Below are positions 10,087-22,127 of a stretch of 64,000 nt of DNA, piece after piece. The number at the start of each line of letters is the position of its first letter. The stretch's first letter is position 1. A model generated the notes under the pieces. The model saw only the letters and a list, made by a program, of their open reading frames with translations. It ran no database searches and had not been told where the DNA came from. The stretch comes from an uncultured Prochlorococcus sp. (GTDB lineage: Bacteria; Cyanobacteriota; Cyanobacteriia; PCC-6307; Cyanobiaceae): the NCBI GenBank assembly GCA_902525585.1, contig CABZHQ010000004.1, positions 1-64,000 of the forward strand, in the 5' to 3' direction. Both the position numbers and the translations under genes were made by a program.

Positions 10087-12845
10087 TTCAAAAGTTCGAG
10101 TTTTTTAGTAATTCTTTCCTTTTGTATCGAACCCTCATTTAATTTAATTCTGCAATCATCAACAATATCTTTTGGGGCCTTATCAACGAAATTTTTATTA
10201 GATAATCTCTTATTTAAATTTTCTAATTCAATAGTCACCTTTTTTAAATCCTTGGTTAACCTTTCCTTTAATGCATCTATATTTACAAAATTCTGAAAAG
10301 GTAAGTAAACCTCTAAATCACTAATTATCCCAGAAAAAGCTTTAGCAAACTCTTTTTTATCAACAGCATTAGTTTTAAAAATAAATACTTCAGAAGATTT
10401 AGTTAAGGTTTGAATATCATCAACTAAAGTTTTTAAAAAATCAATCAATTCATCATTGTCTGAAATTAAATATACGGGAACTTTTTCTGATGGCTTAAGA
10501 CCTAATTCAGCTCTCAAATTTCTAATCAGCCTAATAATTTCAAATAGTTTCTGAAAGGAATTATCAAGCTTATTATCAACAAATTTATTTTCATGAATTG
10601 GCCATTTTTGAAGAGATAATAATGCATTATCTGGTTTTAGTTGCAGCACATGCCAAAGTTCCTCAGTAATGTGCGGCATAAAAGGATGAATCATTACCAA
10701 AATATCATTGAGCACTTTTATTAAGACTTTTTCAGATATTTGTCTATTTTTATTCTCTTTATTATTAAACCTTTGTTTAGCAAATTCCACATACCAGTCA
10801 CAAAAATCATTCCACGTAAATTCATATAGTAGTTTCGCAGATTCTCCCAATTTATATTCTTTCAACAAAGCAGCGACTTTTATATTTACCTGATTCAATT
10901 TCGATAAAATCCACTTATCACATAACTCTAAAGAAGTTTCATCACCCTCATTAAGCGAATAATTATTATTAGAAGTTTTATTAATTAAAACAAATTTAGT
11001 TGCATTCCATAATTTATTCGCAAAATTTCTTGAAGCTTCAACAGTTGAAGATGTATCTTTTTTCCTATCAAAATCAAGCCGGATATCTTGTCCAGCGCCC
11101 GCAACTTCTCGAATTAAAGCAAATCGTAGAGCATCAGAACCATATTTATCAATTAATAGTATTGGATCAATACCATTACCTGAACTTTTACTCATTTTTT
11201 TATTGTTTTCATCTCGGACTAGACCATGAATATAAACATCCTTAAAAGGAATATTATTCGTAAAAGTATTCCCCATCATTGTCATTCTCGCCACCCAAAA
11301 GAAAATAATATCGAAACCAGTAACAAGAACACTATTTGGATACCATTTTTTAAAATCCGGATCATTTGTATTTGGCCAACCAAGGGTTGAGAAAGGCCAT
11401 AAACCACTTGAAAACCAAGTATCCAAAACATCTTTATCACGAACCAATTTAATATTTAATCCAAATTTTTTATTAGCTTCAATTAAGGCATCCTCTTCAT
11501 TTCTCGCAACAACATATGGAGTATTTTGTTCTATTGAGTCTTGAGATTCATCTAAAACATACCATGCTGGTATTTGGTGCCCCCACCACAATTGCCGACT
11601 GATACACCAATCATTAATATTCTCTAACCAATCCTTATAAACTTTCTCCCAGCGTGGAGGAATAAACAATGGTTTTTTAGAATCAATTTCATTAAGACAT
11701 CCTTGTGATATTTCATCCATTTTCAAAAACCATTGTGTTGACAATAAAGGTTCAATTGGCACCTTACCTCTATCAGAAAAAGGAACAGTATGTTTATAAT
11801 CCTCTATCTTTGTCAAAAGGCCTAAGTTATCCAATTCTTTGATAATTTTCTTTCTAGCCTCATATCTATCTAAATTTTGAAAAATACCTGCATTAATATT
11901 TAAAGTTCCATCTTTGTTCATTACATTAATCTGTTTTAAATTATGTCTTTTTCCTATTGCAAAATCATTTGGATCATGGGCTGGAGTAACCTTCACACAA
12001 CCAGTACCAAAATCTTTATCAACATGTGAATCAGCGATAATAGGTATTTCTCTATCAACGAAAGGGACTTTTACTTTGACACCAATAAATTCTTTATATC
12101 TATCATCATCTGGATTAACTGCCACAGCAGTATCACCCAAAAGAGTTTCTGGTCTTGTTGTTGCAACTTCTAAATACTTATCTAAATGTTCACCACTTTC
12201 AGAAATTAAAGGGTATTTAAAATGCCATAAATGACCATTTACTTCTTGCATTTCAACTTCAAGATCACTTACGGCAGATTGAGATTCAGGGCACCAATTA
12301 ACCAAATATTCGCCTCTATAAATTAAATTCTTTTTATAGAGAATATTAAAAGCCTCAATAACTGCTTCATTTAATTTTTGATCAAGAGTAAATCTTTCTC
12401 TAGTCCAGTCAACTGAATATCCTATCCTTTTTAATTGAGAAACTATTCTTCCACCACTTTGTTCTTTCCAGTTCCATGCTCTTTTAAGAAATTCATCTCT
12501 TCCAATATCTTCGCTTGTTTTGCCTTCACTTTTTAATTGTTTTTCGAGAATAGTTTGAACAGCTATTGAAGCATGATCAGTTCCCGGTAAACACAAAACA
12601 TTCTTACCTAAAAGTCTTTGAAAACGTACTACAACATCTATCAAAGCCGTATTAAATGCATGCCCCATATGCAAAGATCCAGTTACATTTGGTGGCGGAA
12701 TAACAACACAAAAAGGCTCCCCATCATCAGCAGGGTTAGGACTAAACGCCTTTAGACTTTCCCATTTTTCTTGCCACTTTTTCTCTACTTCAAAAGGTGA
12801 ATAATTCTCTAAAGATAATTGATCATTCATCTCTGTCATGTGCAA
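10083..12845 (-). CDS. valS: valyl-tRNA synthetase
   Basis: HIGH-type motif PPPNVTGSLHMGHAF and KMSKS; 920 aa. Confidence 0.97.
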   Translation of the reverse strand: MHMTEMNDQLSLENYSPFEVEKKWQEKWESLKAFSPNPADDGEPFCVVIPPPNVTGSLHMGHAFNTALIDVVVRFQRLLGKNVLCLPGTDHASIAVQTILEKQLKSEGKTSEDIGRDEFLKRAWNWKEQSGGRIVSQLKRIGYSVDWTRERFTLDQKLNEAVIEAFNILYKKNLIYRGEYLVNWCPESQSAVSDLEVEMQEVNGHLWHFKYPLISESGEHLDKYLEVATTRPETLLGDTAVAVNPDDDRYKEFIGVKVKVPFVDREIPIIADSHVDKDFGTGCVKVTPAHDPNDFAIGKRHNLKQINVMNKDGTLNINAGIFQNLDRYEARKKIIKELDNLGLLTKIEDYKHTVPFSDRGKVPIEPLLSTQWFLKMDEISQGCLNEIDSKKPLFIPPRWEKVYKDWLENINDWCISRQLWWGHQIPAWYVLDESQDSIEQNTPYVVARNEEDALIEANKKFGLNIKLVRDKDVLDTWFSSGLWPFSTLGWPNTNDPDFKKWYPNSVLVTGFDIIFFWVARMTMMGNTFTNNIPFKDVYIHGLVRDENNKKMSKSSGNGIDPILLIDKYGSDALRFALIREVAGAGQDIRLDFDRKKDTSSTVEASRNFANKLWNATKFVLINKTSNNNYSLNEGDETSLELCDKWILSKLNQVNIKVAALLKEYKLGESAKLLYEFTWNDFCDWYVEFAKQRFNNKENKNRQISEKVLIKVLNDILVMIHPFMPHITEELWHVLQLKPDNALLSLQKWPIHENKFVDNKLDNSFQKLFEIIRLIRNLRAELGLKPSEKVPVYLISDNDELIDFLKTLVDDIQTLTKSSEVFIFKTNAVDKKEFAKAFSGIISDLEVYLPFQNFVNIDALKERLTKDLKKVTIELENLNKRLSNKNFVDKAPKDIVDDCRIKLNEGSIQKERITKKLELLN

Positions 12846-12855
12846 ATTTTATTTC

Positions 12856-12874
12856 AATAAACTTTTTGTTTATT
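12856..12874. other. 7-bp perfect stem-loop AATAAAC-TTTTT-GTTTATT upstream of valS
   Basis: Direct inverted repeat in the iscA-valS spacer; AT-rich, function unknown. Confidence 0.4.
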
Positions 12875-12936
12875 TTATCTTGAGAGCAGCCAATTAATGA
12901 AAATAATATTAGTTTGCAAAAAAAGATACATCCATT

Positions 12937-13278
12937 CTACAAAAGTTTGAAGCCAGAACCACAGGAACAACGTTTTGCATTTTTTGGTGTTGAAATAAGA
13001 AATCCACCACCGCTCAAATCACCGTAATAATCTAATTTTAAATCTTTCAGTAAATTAAACTTTTTTACATCCGCGTATAAAGTTACTCCTTCAGTTCTTG
13101 AAATAGGAGATCCATTACATGTACCTGGCCTTAATTTAATATGCATCCATCCTTCGGAACAATTTTTATCCTCTACCAAATCAATCGACATTTCTCCTGG
13201 AGAACCTCCAAAAGAAGCTTGCCTAGATAGTTCTGAAGCAGCACTTTGACTGATTGAAAGATTGACGATCTCAGTCAT
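12937..13278 (-). CDS. HesB/IscA-family iron-sulfur assembly protein
   Basis: MTEIVNLSISQSAASELSRQ...LYADVKKFNLLKDLKLDYYGDLSGGGFLISTPKNAKRCSCGSGF; start reset from 13323, which lies inside the tRNA. Confidence 0.9.
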   Translation of the reverse strand: MTEIVNLSISQSAASELSRQASFGGSPGEMSIDLVEDKNCSEGWMHIKLRPGTCNGSPISRTEGVTLYADVKKFNLLKDLKLDYYGDLSGGGFLISTPKNAKRCSCGSGFKLL

Positions 13279-13294
13279 TAGAAAAATAATAAAT

Positions 13295-13365
<71 letters not shown>

Positions 13366-13463
13366 TTATGATAAATCATTCTAATAGATGAAGTTGAAAA
13401 ATTTATACTAAGTATTTAAATATTTCATGATTGAGGCAAAATTTAATTAATAAAATATATCCT

Positions 13464-14318
13464 ATGTCCTCAAACACTAGATATAAATTGGAAAACAATT
13501 CCGATTTAGAGACTATAAATAGTTTCAAAATCCTAATATCTAATATCAAAGCATTAAGAGATAAAACTTGGGGCTGTCCATGGCAGAAAATACAATCTCA
13601 TGTATCGTTAATCCCATTTTTGTATGAAGAAAGTAGCGAATTTATAGATGCGATATATGAAAAAAATGCTAATAACATATGTGAGGAGTTAGGAGATCTT
13701 TTATTACAAGTAATGCTTCATGCTGAAATCGGTTACGAAGAAAAAGAATTTGGACTAAATGATGTTATAAAAAATCTAAACAAGAAAATTATTAATAGAC
13801 ATCCATATATTTTTAACAAAAAAGAAAAAGTATCATTAAAAAAATCACAACAGATTTGGGTAAATATGAAAAATTTAGAAAAAGAAGCACCTCATGTTAA
13901 ATCTTTAATTAGTAGAAATTTAAATTTGAAAATTAAAAATTTACCGCCAACGGTTGGAACAAATAAAATCACAAATGTTGTTAAAGAACATGGTTTCAAA
14001 TGGGGAAGTACTGATGAAATTTTTAAAAAGTTAGAAGAAGAGATTAATGAATTAAAGGAAGCAATTAAAAGTAAAAATGATTCAGAGATAAAAAATGAAT
14101 TTGGGGATATTTACTTTACTCTTCTTAATCTCTCAAACTTTTTAAAGATCAATCCTGAATCAGCTCTTCAGAAAACTAATATAAAATTTTTAGAAAGATT
14201 TTCAATCGTCGAAGAACATGCAGGAGATAATATTAAAAAACAAACTCCCAAAGACTTTCAACGGCTTTGGCAAATAGCTAAGCAAAAACTGGCGGGAAAA
14301 ATTCCTAAAAGCAAATGA
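13464..14318 (+). CDS. mazG: MazG nucleoside triphosphate pyrophosphohydrolase
   Basis: LRDKTWGCPWQKIQSHVSLIPFLYEESSEFIDAI...EELGDLLLQVMLHAEI; ORF opens at 13431, internal ATG preferred. Confidence 0.93.
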   Translation: MSSNTRYKLENNSDLETINSFKILISNIKALRDKTWGCPWQKIQSHVSLIPFLYEESSEFIDAIYEKNANNICEELGDLLLQVMLHAEIGYEEKEFGLNDVIKNLNKKIINRHPYIFNKKEKVSLKKSQQIWVNMKNLEKEAPHVKSLISRNLNLKIKNLPPTVGTNKITNVVKEHGFKWGSTDEIFKKLEEEINELKEAIKSKNDSEIKNEFGDIYFTLLNLSNFLKINPESALQKTNIKFLERFSIVEEHAGDNIKKQTPKDFQRLWQIAKQKLAGKIPKSK

Positions 14319-15187
14319 CAAATATTACAACATGGATAGATGAATATCATAAAGGCTCAAGATTCGGCCTAAACGGGAAAATTCTAATTAAAAAAACCTC
14401 AAAATATCAAGAAATTATTGTTATTGAAAATGAATATTATGGTAAAGCTTTAATGTTAGATGGTTGCTGGATGACATCATCAAAAGACGAGAAATATTAT
14501 CATGAGTGTCTTGTGCATCCTGCATTAAGTAGCATTGACGAAAAATCTAATGTACTAATTATTGGCGGTGGTGACGGTGGTACTTTAAGAGAATGCGTTA
14601 AATATTCTAAAATATCAAAAATTGATCTAGTAGAAATTGATGAGGAGGTAATCAAAATATCTAAAAAATTTCTAAAAGAAATTGGAGGCGAAGCATGGAA
14701 TGACAAAAGATTAGAAATACATGTTGATGATGGTGTTAAATGGGTAAAAAAAACAAGAGATAATTTTTACGACGTTATATTTATAGACAGTTCAGACCCC
14801 TCAGAATTTTCAAATTTATTATTTTCAGATTATTTTTACAAGGAATGCAAAAGAATACTTACACCAAGAGGGATATTAGCAACACAAAGCGAATCTCCTG
14901 AATCTTTCAAAAATATTCACATAAATATTTTGAAAAACCTAAAAAATATATTTAAAGTTTCTAAAACTATGTATTCCTTTGTGCCTATATATCCAAGCGG
15001 AATTTGGAGTTGGACATTTGCTTCTTCGGAAAATCTAAATTTATCAAAGCAAAATTATGATGAAGTCCTAAAAATAGAAAAAGGATGTGAAATTTGGAAT
15101 TTAAATTTTCAAAATGCAGCATTCAAAATGATGCCAAATAAAATTGTAAAAGAACTAGTTTCACAAGATGACAAAAAATTTATTTGA
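14315..15187 (+). CDS. speE: spermidine synthase
   Basis: LMLDGCWMTSSKDEKYYHECLVHPAL, VLIIGGGDGGTLRE, IDSSDP. Confidence 0.95.
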   Translation: MTNITTWIDEYHKGSRFGLNGKILIKKTSKYQEIIVIENEYYGKALMLDGCWMTSSKDEKYYHECLVHPALSSIDEKSNVLIIGGGDGGTLRECVKYSKISKIDLVEIDEEVIKISKKFLKEIGGEAWNDKRLEIHVDDGVKWVKKTRDNFYDVIFIDSSDPSEFSNLLFSDYFYKECKRILTPRGILATQSESPESFKNIHINILKNLKNIFKVSKTMYSFVPIYPSGIWSWTFASSENLNLSKQNYDEVLKIEKGCEIWNLNFQNAAFKMMPNKIVKELVSQDDKKFI

Positions 15188-16049
15188 CAACGAAAATTCA
15201 ATTTATATGGGAGCAAAAAGAAGTCCTGAGAATTGCTCAATTGGTATATTTGGAGTTAATTATGATGGGACATGTTCGTTTAAACCAGGAGCAAGATTTG
15301 GTCCAGAAGCAATAAGACAAGTCAGTTCTTGTTTAGAAACATATTGTCCAAAAATAAAAAAAGACTTAGAGGATATTATGTATGTTGATTTTGGATCAAT
15401 ACTAATTGATAAAAATGACTCAAAGTCAGTTATTGAATCAGTTAAATCAGCAACAAATTATTTAATAAGTAAACGCCTTAGTCCTATTATGCTTGGAGGC
15501 GAACACTCTATTACAAGAGGTGCTATTGAAGCATTAGTAAAAAAATATCCAGATTTGATATTGATTCAACTTGATGCTCATGCAGATTTAAGAGAATCAT
15601 ATATAGGGAATGAACATAGTCATGCTTGTACTATGAAAAGATGCTTAGAAGTGCTACCTGAAAAAAAAATTTTTCAAGTAGGAATTAGAAGTGGGACTAA
15701 AGAAGAATTTGAAATTATGCATAACAACAATCAATTAGTTAACTTTTGTCCAGGCGGAAATGCACATGAGTTAAAACAAGCTCTTTTACCATACGCGAAG
15801 TCTCCAATCTATTTAACAATAGATTTAGATTGGTTTGATCCCAGTTTACTAGCAGGGACGGGCACTCCAGAACCGGGAGGATTTTTTTGGAATGATTTTG
15901 AAGAAATACTGAAAACTTTAAAAGATCTTAGAATTGTAGCTTCAGATATTGTGGAATTATCTCCAGAAATTGATAAAAGCGGAGTAAGTAGCATAGTTGC
16001 AGCCAAAGTACTTAGAAGCTTAATTTTGTCATTAGAAAATATGCAATAA
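15168..16049 (+). CDS. speB: agmatinase / ureohydrolase
   Basis: GGEHSITRGAIEAL, QLDAHADLR, TIDLDWFDPSL. Confidence 0.93.
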   Translation: MTKNLFDNENSIYMGAKRSPENCSIGIFGVNYDGTCSFKPGARFGPEAIRQVSSCLETYCPKIKKDLEDIMYVDFGSILIDKNDSKSVIESVKSATNYLISKRLSPIMLGGEHSITRGAIEALVKKYPDLILIQLDAHADLRESYIGNEHSHACTMKRCLEVLPEKKIFQVGIRSGTKEEFEIMHNNNQLVNFCPGGNAHELKQALLPYAKSPIYLTIDLDWFDPSLLAGTGTPEPGGFFWNDFEEILKTLKDLRIVASDIVELSPEIDKSGVSSIVAAKVLRSLILSLENMQ

Positions 16050-16099
16050 AAAATTTCTAAACTACAGTGTAAAAATACTAAATACAAACTAAATATTTC

Positions 16100-17212
16100 A
16101 TGGATTTGCTAAAAAGTCCTCTTTATTCAAAATATATTGAATCCAATGCAAAATTAGTGGATTTTGCAGGTTGGGAAATGCCCATATCATTTTCAGGATT
16201 AATTAAAGAGCATGAATCAGTTAGATCTTCAGCAGGATTATTTGATATTTCTCACATGGGTGTAATTTCTATCAAAGGGATCAATCCAAAAGATTATATT
16301 CAAAAACTTTTTCCAACTAATTTATACTCCTTTTCTGAAGGACAGGGACTTTATACAGTAATGCTCAATGATAACGGAGGAATAATAGATGACTTAATAA
16401 TTTATGACCTTGGTATACAAGAAAATGACATATCAGAATTATTGTTAATAGTTAATGCAAGTAGATATAAAGAAGATTTTCAGTGGATAAAAAATAATTT
16501 AAATATGTCTGAAATTTCGATAACAAACTTTAAAAAAGACAAAGTACTTTTAGCATTGCAGGGAAAAAACTCATTCAATTTATTTGAAGAATGGATTGAA
16601 TCTTCGATCTCACATGTCCCTAACTTTGGATGCGAATATAAAATTTTTGAACATATTTCGCCTAAAGAAAAAATTTTCTTTTCAAAGACAGGCTATACGG
16701 GGGAAAATGGTCTAGAAATACTTTTATCTAAAAAAGCAGCAATTAATTTATGGGATTTCTCAATTTCCAAAAATGTTGCGCCTTGTGGTTTAGGAGCTAG
16801 AGATACTCTCAGACTTGAAGCAGGCATGCATCTTTATGGTCAAGACATAAATGAAGAAACTTCTCCATATGAAGCAGGGTTAGGGTGGCTAGTACATCTA
16901 GAAAATAATCACGAATTCTTTGGAAGAAGATTTCTTGAAGAGCAGTCAAGATTAGGTATTCAAAAAAAGTTAGTTGGTCTCTCTATAGAAGGTAAAGCAA
17001 TAGGAAGAAAAGGTTGCGCAGTTCTTAAAGGTGAAGACAATATTGGGACTATCACAAGCGGCAGTTGGTCTCCAACTAAACAACAAGCTATAGCTTTTGC
17101 ATACATCAATACTTCGCATGCCTTAATAAATAATGAAGTTCAAATATCAATAAGAGGCAAAAAATTCAAAGGGGTAATAACAAAGAGAGCATTTTATAAA
17201 AAAAATTATTAA
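16100..17212 (+). CDS. gcvT: glycine cleavage system T protein (aminomethyltransferase)
   Basis: [56 protein letters not shown]. Confidence 0.96.
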   Translation: MDLLKSPLYSKYIESNAKLVDFAGWEMPISFSGLIKEHESVRSSAGLFDISHMGVISIKGINPKDYIQKLFPTNLYSFSEGQGLYTVMLNDNGGIIDDLIIYDLGIQENDISELLLIVNASRYKEDFQWIKNNLNMSEISITNFKKDKVLLALQGKNSFNLFEEWIESSISHVPNFGCEYKIFEHISPKEKIFFSKTGYTGENGLEILLSKKAAINLWDFSISKNVAPCGLGARDTLRLEAGMHLYGQDINEETSPYEAGLGWLVHLENNHEFFGRRFLEEQSRLGIQKKLVGLSIEGKAIGRKGCAVLKGEDNIGTITSGSWSPTKQQAIAFAYINTSHALINNEVQISIRGKKFKGVITKRAFYKKNY

Positions 17213-17267
17213 CTAAATTTACCCTTAAAGAATTATTATAAGTTATTGATAAGTAAATCATACCTAG

Positions 17268-19064
17268 ATGAGAAACAAAATTTGCAAAGAACTCAATAAT
17301 ACAGATATTGGTAAATTAGTTAATTTATGCGGATGGGTAGATAGAAGAAGAGATCATGGTGGTGTAATTTTTATTGATTTAAGAGACCATAGTGGATTTC
17401 TACAAATCACAATTAACCCCGATGATGGTGCAGATCTATTTAAACAAGCAGAAACTCTAAGAAATGAAACAGTAATAATGGTTTGCGGAATTATTAACGA
17501 AAGGCCAAAAGATTCAATTAATAAAAATTTAAGTACTGGAGAGTTAGAGCTTAAAGTTAAAGATTTGAAAATTATCAACCAAATTAAAAAAAACCTACCT
17601 TTTCCAGTATCTATACATGATTATGAAAATACAAAAGAGGAACTCAGATTAAAATATAGATACCTTGATTTAAGAAGAGGCAAATTACTAGAAAATTTAA
17701 AAACAAGACATAAAATTATTAAAGTTGCTAGAGAATTTCTTGATAATTTTGGATTTACAGAAGTAGAGACTCCATTACTTACAAAATCAACTCCAGAAGG
17801 CGCGCGCGATTTTCTTGTTCCTGCTCGTCTTTCGAATGGAGAATTTTTTGCTCTACCTCAATCCCCACAACTATTTAAACAACTTTTAATGGTGGGAGGG
17901 TTAGATAAGTATTATCAAATCGCAAAATGTTTCCGTGATGAAGACTTAAGGGCAGATAGACAGCCAGAGTTTACGCAATTAGATATTGAAATGAGCTTTA
18001 TTAGTGAAGAAGAAATAATCTCTTTTAATGAAAGTCTTATAAAAAAAATATGGAAAGAAGTATTAAATATTGATTTTGATAATGCTTTTCCAAGAATGCC
18101 ATGGCAAGCAGCAATGGATAATTACGGCACTGATAGACCAGACACTAGATATCAAATGTTATTGAAAGATTTAGGAGAAGTATTAGGTGATATTGGCTTT
18201 AATATTTTCACCAAGGCAATTAAGTCTGGAGGTTCTATAAAATCTATAACAGTCAAAGGAGGTAATTTAAGTATTAGCAACGTAAGAATTAAACCCGGAG
18301 GTGATATCTTTCAAGTAGCTCAAGATGCAGGAGCTGGTGGTTTGGCCTTTATAAGGGTCAAAGGAGATGAGCTTGAGACTATTGGGGCAATTAAAAATAA
18401 TCTAAATGAAGAGCATATAGCTGATATTTTAAGAATCACCGAAGCGCAAGATGGAGACTTAATCCTCTTGGGTGCTGGAGATAAACAAATTGTCAACCAG
18501 TCATTAGATAGAGTGAGGCAATACATCGCAAAAGACTTAAATCTCATAGATAAAAGTAAATGGAATTTCTTATGGGTAACTGATTTCCCGATGTTTGAGA
18601 GAAATGCAGAGGAAAATAGATATGAAGCTTTACATCATCCTTTTTGTTCTCCAAAAAATATAAAATCTAAAGATCCTGAAAACTTGCAAAAAGAAATCAA
18701 GAACTCTATAGCAAATGCTTATGACTTAGTTCTTAATGGCTTGGAATTAGGAGGTGGCTCTTTACGTATTCATGAAGCAAACTTGCAAAGAGAGGTTTTG
18801 AAAACGGTAGGACTTACTGCTGAAGAGATTAATGAAAAATTTGGATTTTTAATAGAAGCCTTAGAAATGGGTGCTCCTCCTCATGGTGGAATAGCGTTTG
18901 GATTAGATCGTATTACCATGCTGATCATAGGTGCAGATTCAATCAGAGAAACAATTGCGTTTCCAAAAAATCAACAAGCAAAATGTCTTCTCACAAATGC
19001 GCCTTCAAATGTCTCAGAATCACAATTAAAAGAATTAGATATTGAAATAACAATTGATGAATAA
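17268..19064 (+). CDS. aspS: aspartyl-tRNA synthetase
   Basis: [30 protein letters not shown]-type motif, [32 protein letters not shown]. Confidence 0.97.
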   Translation: MRNKICKELNNTDIGKLVNLCGWVDRRRDHGGVIFIDLRDHSGFLQITINPDDGADLFKQAETLRNETVIMVCGIINERPKDSINKNLSTGELELKVKDLKIINQIKKNLPFPVSIHDYENTKEELRLKYRYLDLRRGKLLENLKTRHKIIKVAREFLDNFGFTEVETPLLTKSTPEGARDFLVPARLSNGEFFALPQSPQLFKQLLMVGGLDKYYQIAKCFRDEDLRADRQPEFTQLDIEMSFISEEEIISFNESLIKKIWKEVLNIDFDNAFPRMPWQAAMDNYGTDRPDTRYQMLLKDLGEVLGDIGFNIFTKAIKSGGSIKSITVKGGNLSISNVRIKPGGDIFQVAQDAGAGGLAFIRVKGDELETIGAIKNNLNEEHIADILRITEAQDGDLILLGAGDKQIVNQSLDRVRQYIAKDLNLIDKSKWNFLWVTDFPMFERNAEENRYEALHHPFCSPKNIKSKDPENLQKEIKNSIANAYDLVLNGLELGGGSLRIHEANLQREVLKTVGLTAEEINEKFGFLIEALEMGAPPHGGIAFGLDRITMLIIGADSIRETIAFPKNQQAKCLLTNAPSNVSESQLKELDIEITIDE

Positions 19065-19139
19065 GAATATATATGGATGTTCTAAAAGTTTTTTGTTTAA
19101 ATAAAGTATAAGGAGGCAGTGCTTAATTAAAAATATTTA

Positions 19140-20750
19140 ATGTCAAAATTTGTTTTTGTCACCGGAGGAGTAGTTTCTAGCATTGGTAAAGGAATTGTAG
19201 CTGCAAGCTTAGGTAGATTATTAAAGTCAAGAGGATATAGTGTTTCAATATTAAAACTAGATCCATATCTAAATGTTGATCCAGGCACAATGAGCCCTTT
19301 TCAACATGGAGAAGTATTTGTAACAGAAGATGGGGCTGAAACCGATCTAGATTTAGGTCACTATGAAAGATTTACTGATACTGCAATGACTAGGTTGAAT
19401 AGTGTAACAACGGGATCTATTTATCAAGCAGTTATTAATAAAGAAAGAAGAGGTAATTATAACGGTGGAACTGTGCAAGTAATACCTCACATAACGGGAG
19501 AAATTAGAGAAAGGATTCATAGAGTAGCCGCTAACAGCAGTGCAGATATTATTATTACTGAAATTGGTGGAACAGTTGGAGATATTGAATCTCTACCTTT
19601 TTTAGAGGCAATAAGAGAATTCAAAAATGATGTCAATAGAAACGATGTTGCATACATACACGTAACATTACTTCCTTACATCAAAACCTCTGGCGAAATA
19701 AAAACTAAACCAACACAACATTCAGTGAAAGAATTAAGATCAATTGGAATTCAGCCAGATTTACTTGTATGCCGAAGTGATAAATCTATCAATGAAGCTC
19801 TTAAAAGAAAGCTTAGTGGTTTTTGCGGTGTCAGTATCAACTCTGTAATTGAAGCTTTAGACGCAGACAGTATTTATTCTGTACCTCTTTCTTTAAAAAA
19901 AGAAGGTTTATGCAAAGAAACCCTGAAGTATCTAGACCTTGAAGATAAAAAATGTGACTTGAAAAAATGGGAGCAACTAATACACAACCTAAGAAATCCT
20001 GGAGAACCAATAAAAGTTGCCCTTGTAGGCAAATATATTGAACTTGGAGATGCATATTTATCCGTTGTTGAAGCGTTAAGACATGCATGCATTGAACAAA
20101 AGGCTTTATTAGATTTACATTGGGTAAGTGCTGAAATGATAGAAAAAAATTCAGCAGAAACTTACTTAAATGAAGTTGACGCAATTGTTGTACCGGGGGG
20201 ATTTGGCAATAGAGGGGTCAATGGAAAAATTTCGGCTATAAAATTCGCAAGAGAAAATAAAATTCCCTTTTTAGGTTTGTGCCTTGGTATGCAATGTGCA
20301 GTTATAGAATGGGCCAGGAATGTAGCTAATCTTCCAGATGCATCTAGTTCAGAACTAGATCCAAAAACTCCAAATCCAGTGATACATTTATTACCAGAAC
20401 AGGAAGATGTAGTTGATTTAGGTGGGACAATGAGACTTGGAGTTTATCCATGTAGATTGACAAAAAATACAACTGGAAAAAACTTATATGATGAGGATGT
20501 TATTTATGAGAGACATCGACATAGGTACGAATTTAATAATTACTACAAACAAAGTTTTTTAGATTCCGGATACAAAATTAGTGGTACATCACCAGATGGC
20601 AGATTAGTTGAGTTAATTGAGTTAGAAAATCATCCATACTTCTTAGCCTGTCAATATCATCCTGAGTTTTTATCACGACCTGGCAAACCTCATCCTTTAT
20701 TTAAAGGATTAATAAAAGCCTCTCAAGATAAGTTAACTCAATCAAATTAA
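19140..20750 (+). CDS. pyrG: CTP synthase
   Basis: [32 protein letters not shown]; glutaminase GLCLGMQ. Confidence 0.98.
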   Translation: MSKFVFVTGGVVSSIGKGIVAASLGRLLKSRGYSVSILKLDPYLNVDPGTMSPFQHGEVFVTEDGAETDLDLGHYERFTDTAMTRLNSVTTGSIYQAVINKERRGNYNGGTVQVIPHITGEIRERIHRVAANSSADIIITEIGGTVGDIESLPFLEAIREFKNDVNRNDVAYIHVTLLPYIKTSGEIKTKPTQHSVKELRSIGIQPDLLVCRSDKSINEALKRKLSGFCGVSINSVIEALDADSIYSVPLSLKKEGLCKETLKYLDLEDKKCDLKKWEQLIHNLRNPGEPIKVALVGKYIELGDAYLSVVEALRHACIEQKALLDLHWVSAEMIEKNSAETYLNEVDAIVVPGGFGNRGVNGKISAIKFARENKIPFLGLCLGMQCAVIEWARNVANLPDASSSELDPKTPNPVIHLLPEQEDVVDLGGTMRLGVYPCRLTKNTTGKNLYDEDVIYERHRHRYEFNNYYKQSFLDSGYKISGTSPDGRLVELIELENHPYFLACQYHPEFLSRPGKPHPLFKGLIKASQDKLTQSN

Positions 20751-20768
20751 TATTCTTTATTTTTTTGA

Positions 20769-21446
20769 ATGAAAATGACAAATTTTTTACCCTTAGTCGA
20801 ACAATTTCATTCATTACAAGGTGAAGGTTATCACGCTGGAAGAAGTGCTTTTTTTGTAAGATTAGCCGGATGTAAAGTTGGATGTTCGTGGTGCGATACC
20901 AAAAATTCATGGGACGAGAAAAAACACCCTTCTATATCAATTGAAAAAATAATAGATCGCATAAAAATTGCCAGAAAAAAAGGAGCATCTTTTTGCGTTA
21001 TTACAGGTGGAGAACCTTTACAACATAACTTGGATAATTTTTGCAAAGCCATAAAAAAAATGACGATGGGGGAAGAAGAAAAGCCAATGAAGATTCATAT
21101 TGAAACAAGTGGAGTTAATTCGATATCAGGAAGCTATGACTGGATTACTTTATCTCCTAAAAGACACTCACCTCCAAAAAATTATTTTTTAAAAAACTGT
21201 AATGAAATCAAAATAATCATAAATGAAATAGAAGATATTGAATTTGCTATTCAAATAAAAAAAGAAACTTTAAAACAATATCAACTCTCTAAAAGCAAAG
21301 ATGGCTTAAAAAAAGAAGATAAAATTTTTTATTTACAGCCAGCATGGAACAATTCGAATGGTTTTTCTCTTGCTATCGATTTCGTAAAAAATAACCCCGA
21401 TTGGAAATTGAGTCTTCAAACTCATAAATACTTAAAAATTAATTGA
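20769..21446 (+). CDS. queE: 7-carboxy-7-deazaguanine synthase (radical SAM)
   Basis: FHSLQGEGYHAGRSAFFVRLAGCKVGCSWCDTKNSW; TGGEPL. Confidence 0.93.
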   Translation: MKMTNFLPLVEQFHSLQGEGYHAGRSAFFVRLAGCKVGCSWCDTKNSWDEKKHPSISIEKIIDRIKIARKKGASFCVITGGEPLQHNLDNFCKAIKKMTMGEEEKPMKIHIETSGVNSISGSYDWITLSPKRHSPPKNYFLKNCNEIKIIINEIEDIEFAIQIKKETLKQYQLSKSKDGLKKEDKIFYLQPAWNNSNGFSLAIDFVKNNPDWKLSLQTHKYLKIN

Positions 21447-21452
21447 AATCAT

Positions 21453-22127
21453 ATGACTCTTAAAAATAAATCGATAGTAGTTTTATTGTCTGGAGGTTTA
21501 GATTCTTCTACAGTTACTGGTATCGCCAAAAAATCCGAAGCTAAAGTTTTTGGCCTTTCATTTGACTACGGTCAACGTCATAAAAAAGAATTAAATTCTG
21601 CATCAATAATTGCAAAACACTTTGATATCGAAGAATTTAAAATCATTAAGCTTGACTTATCTTTATGGGGAGGCTCGTCATTAACTGATACTCAAAAAAA
21701 TATTCCATTAGAAGGAATACAAAATAATAAAATACCTAACACTTATGTTCCTGGGAGAAATACTATATTTATTTCCGTTGCACTAAGTTATGCCGAAGCA
21801 ATAGATGCTGATTTTATAGGCTTAGGAGTTAATGCACTAGATTATTCTGGTTATCCAGATTGCAGACCTGACTACATTAAAAAATTTCAAGAGTTAGCAG
21901 ATTTAGCCAATAAAAGAGGAAGAGAAAATAATCCAATAAAACTTTGGACACCACTATTAGATTTAAATAAAGTAGAAATTATTAAATTAGCTTTTGATAA
22001 TCATGTACCTTTAGATAAAACATGGAGTTGTTATTCGGGTAATTCAAAACCATGCGGTAAGTGTGATAGCTGCAGAATTAGAAATAGCGCTTATGAAAAA
22101 TGGCTCAATAAAAATAATAAAAAATGA
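21453..22127 (+). CDS. queC: 7-cyano-7-deazaguanine synthase
   Basis: VVLLSGGLDSSTVTGIA; CGKCDSCRIR; follows queE. Confidence 0.94.
   Translation: MTLKNKSIVVLLSGGLDSSTVTGIAKKSEAKVFGLSFDYGQRHKKELNSASIIAKHFDIEEFKIIKLDLSLWGGSSLTDTQKNIPLEGIQNNKIPNTYVPGRNTIFISVALSYAEAIDADFIGLGVNALDYSGYPDCRPDYIKKFQELADLANKRGRENNPIKLWTPLLDLNKVEIIKLAFDNHVPLDKTWSCYSGNSKPCGKCDSCRIRNSAYEKWLNKNNKK

Noticed and set aside
13464-14318. Phage-derived mazG
   Set aside because: Length and two-domain layout look like the host-type bacterial MazG in a core context; cyanophage MazG is shorter.
16050-16099. Glycine riboswitch upstream of gcvT
   Set aside because: The 50-nt spacer is too short and AT-rich to hold the aptamer.
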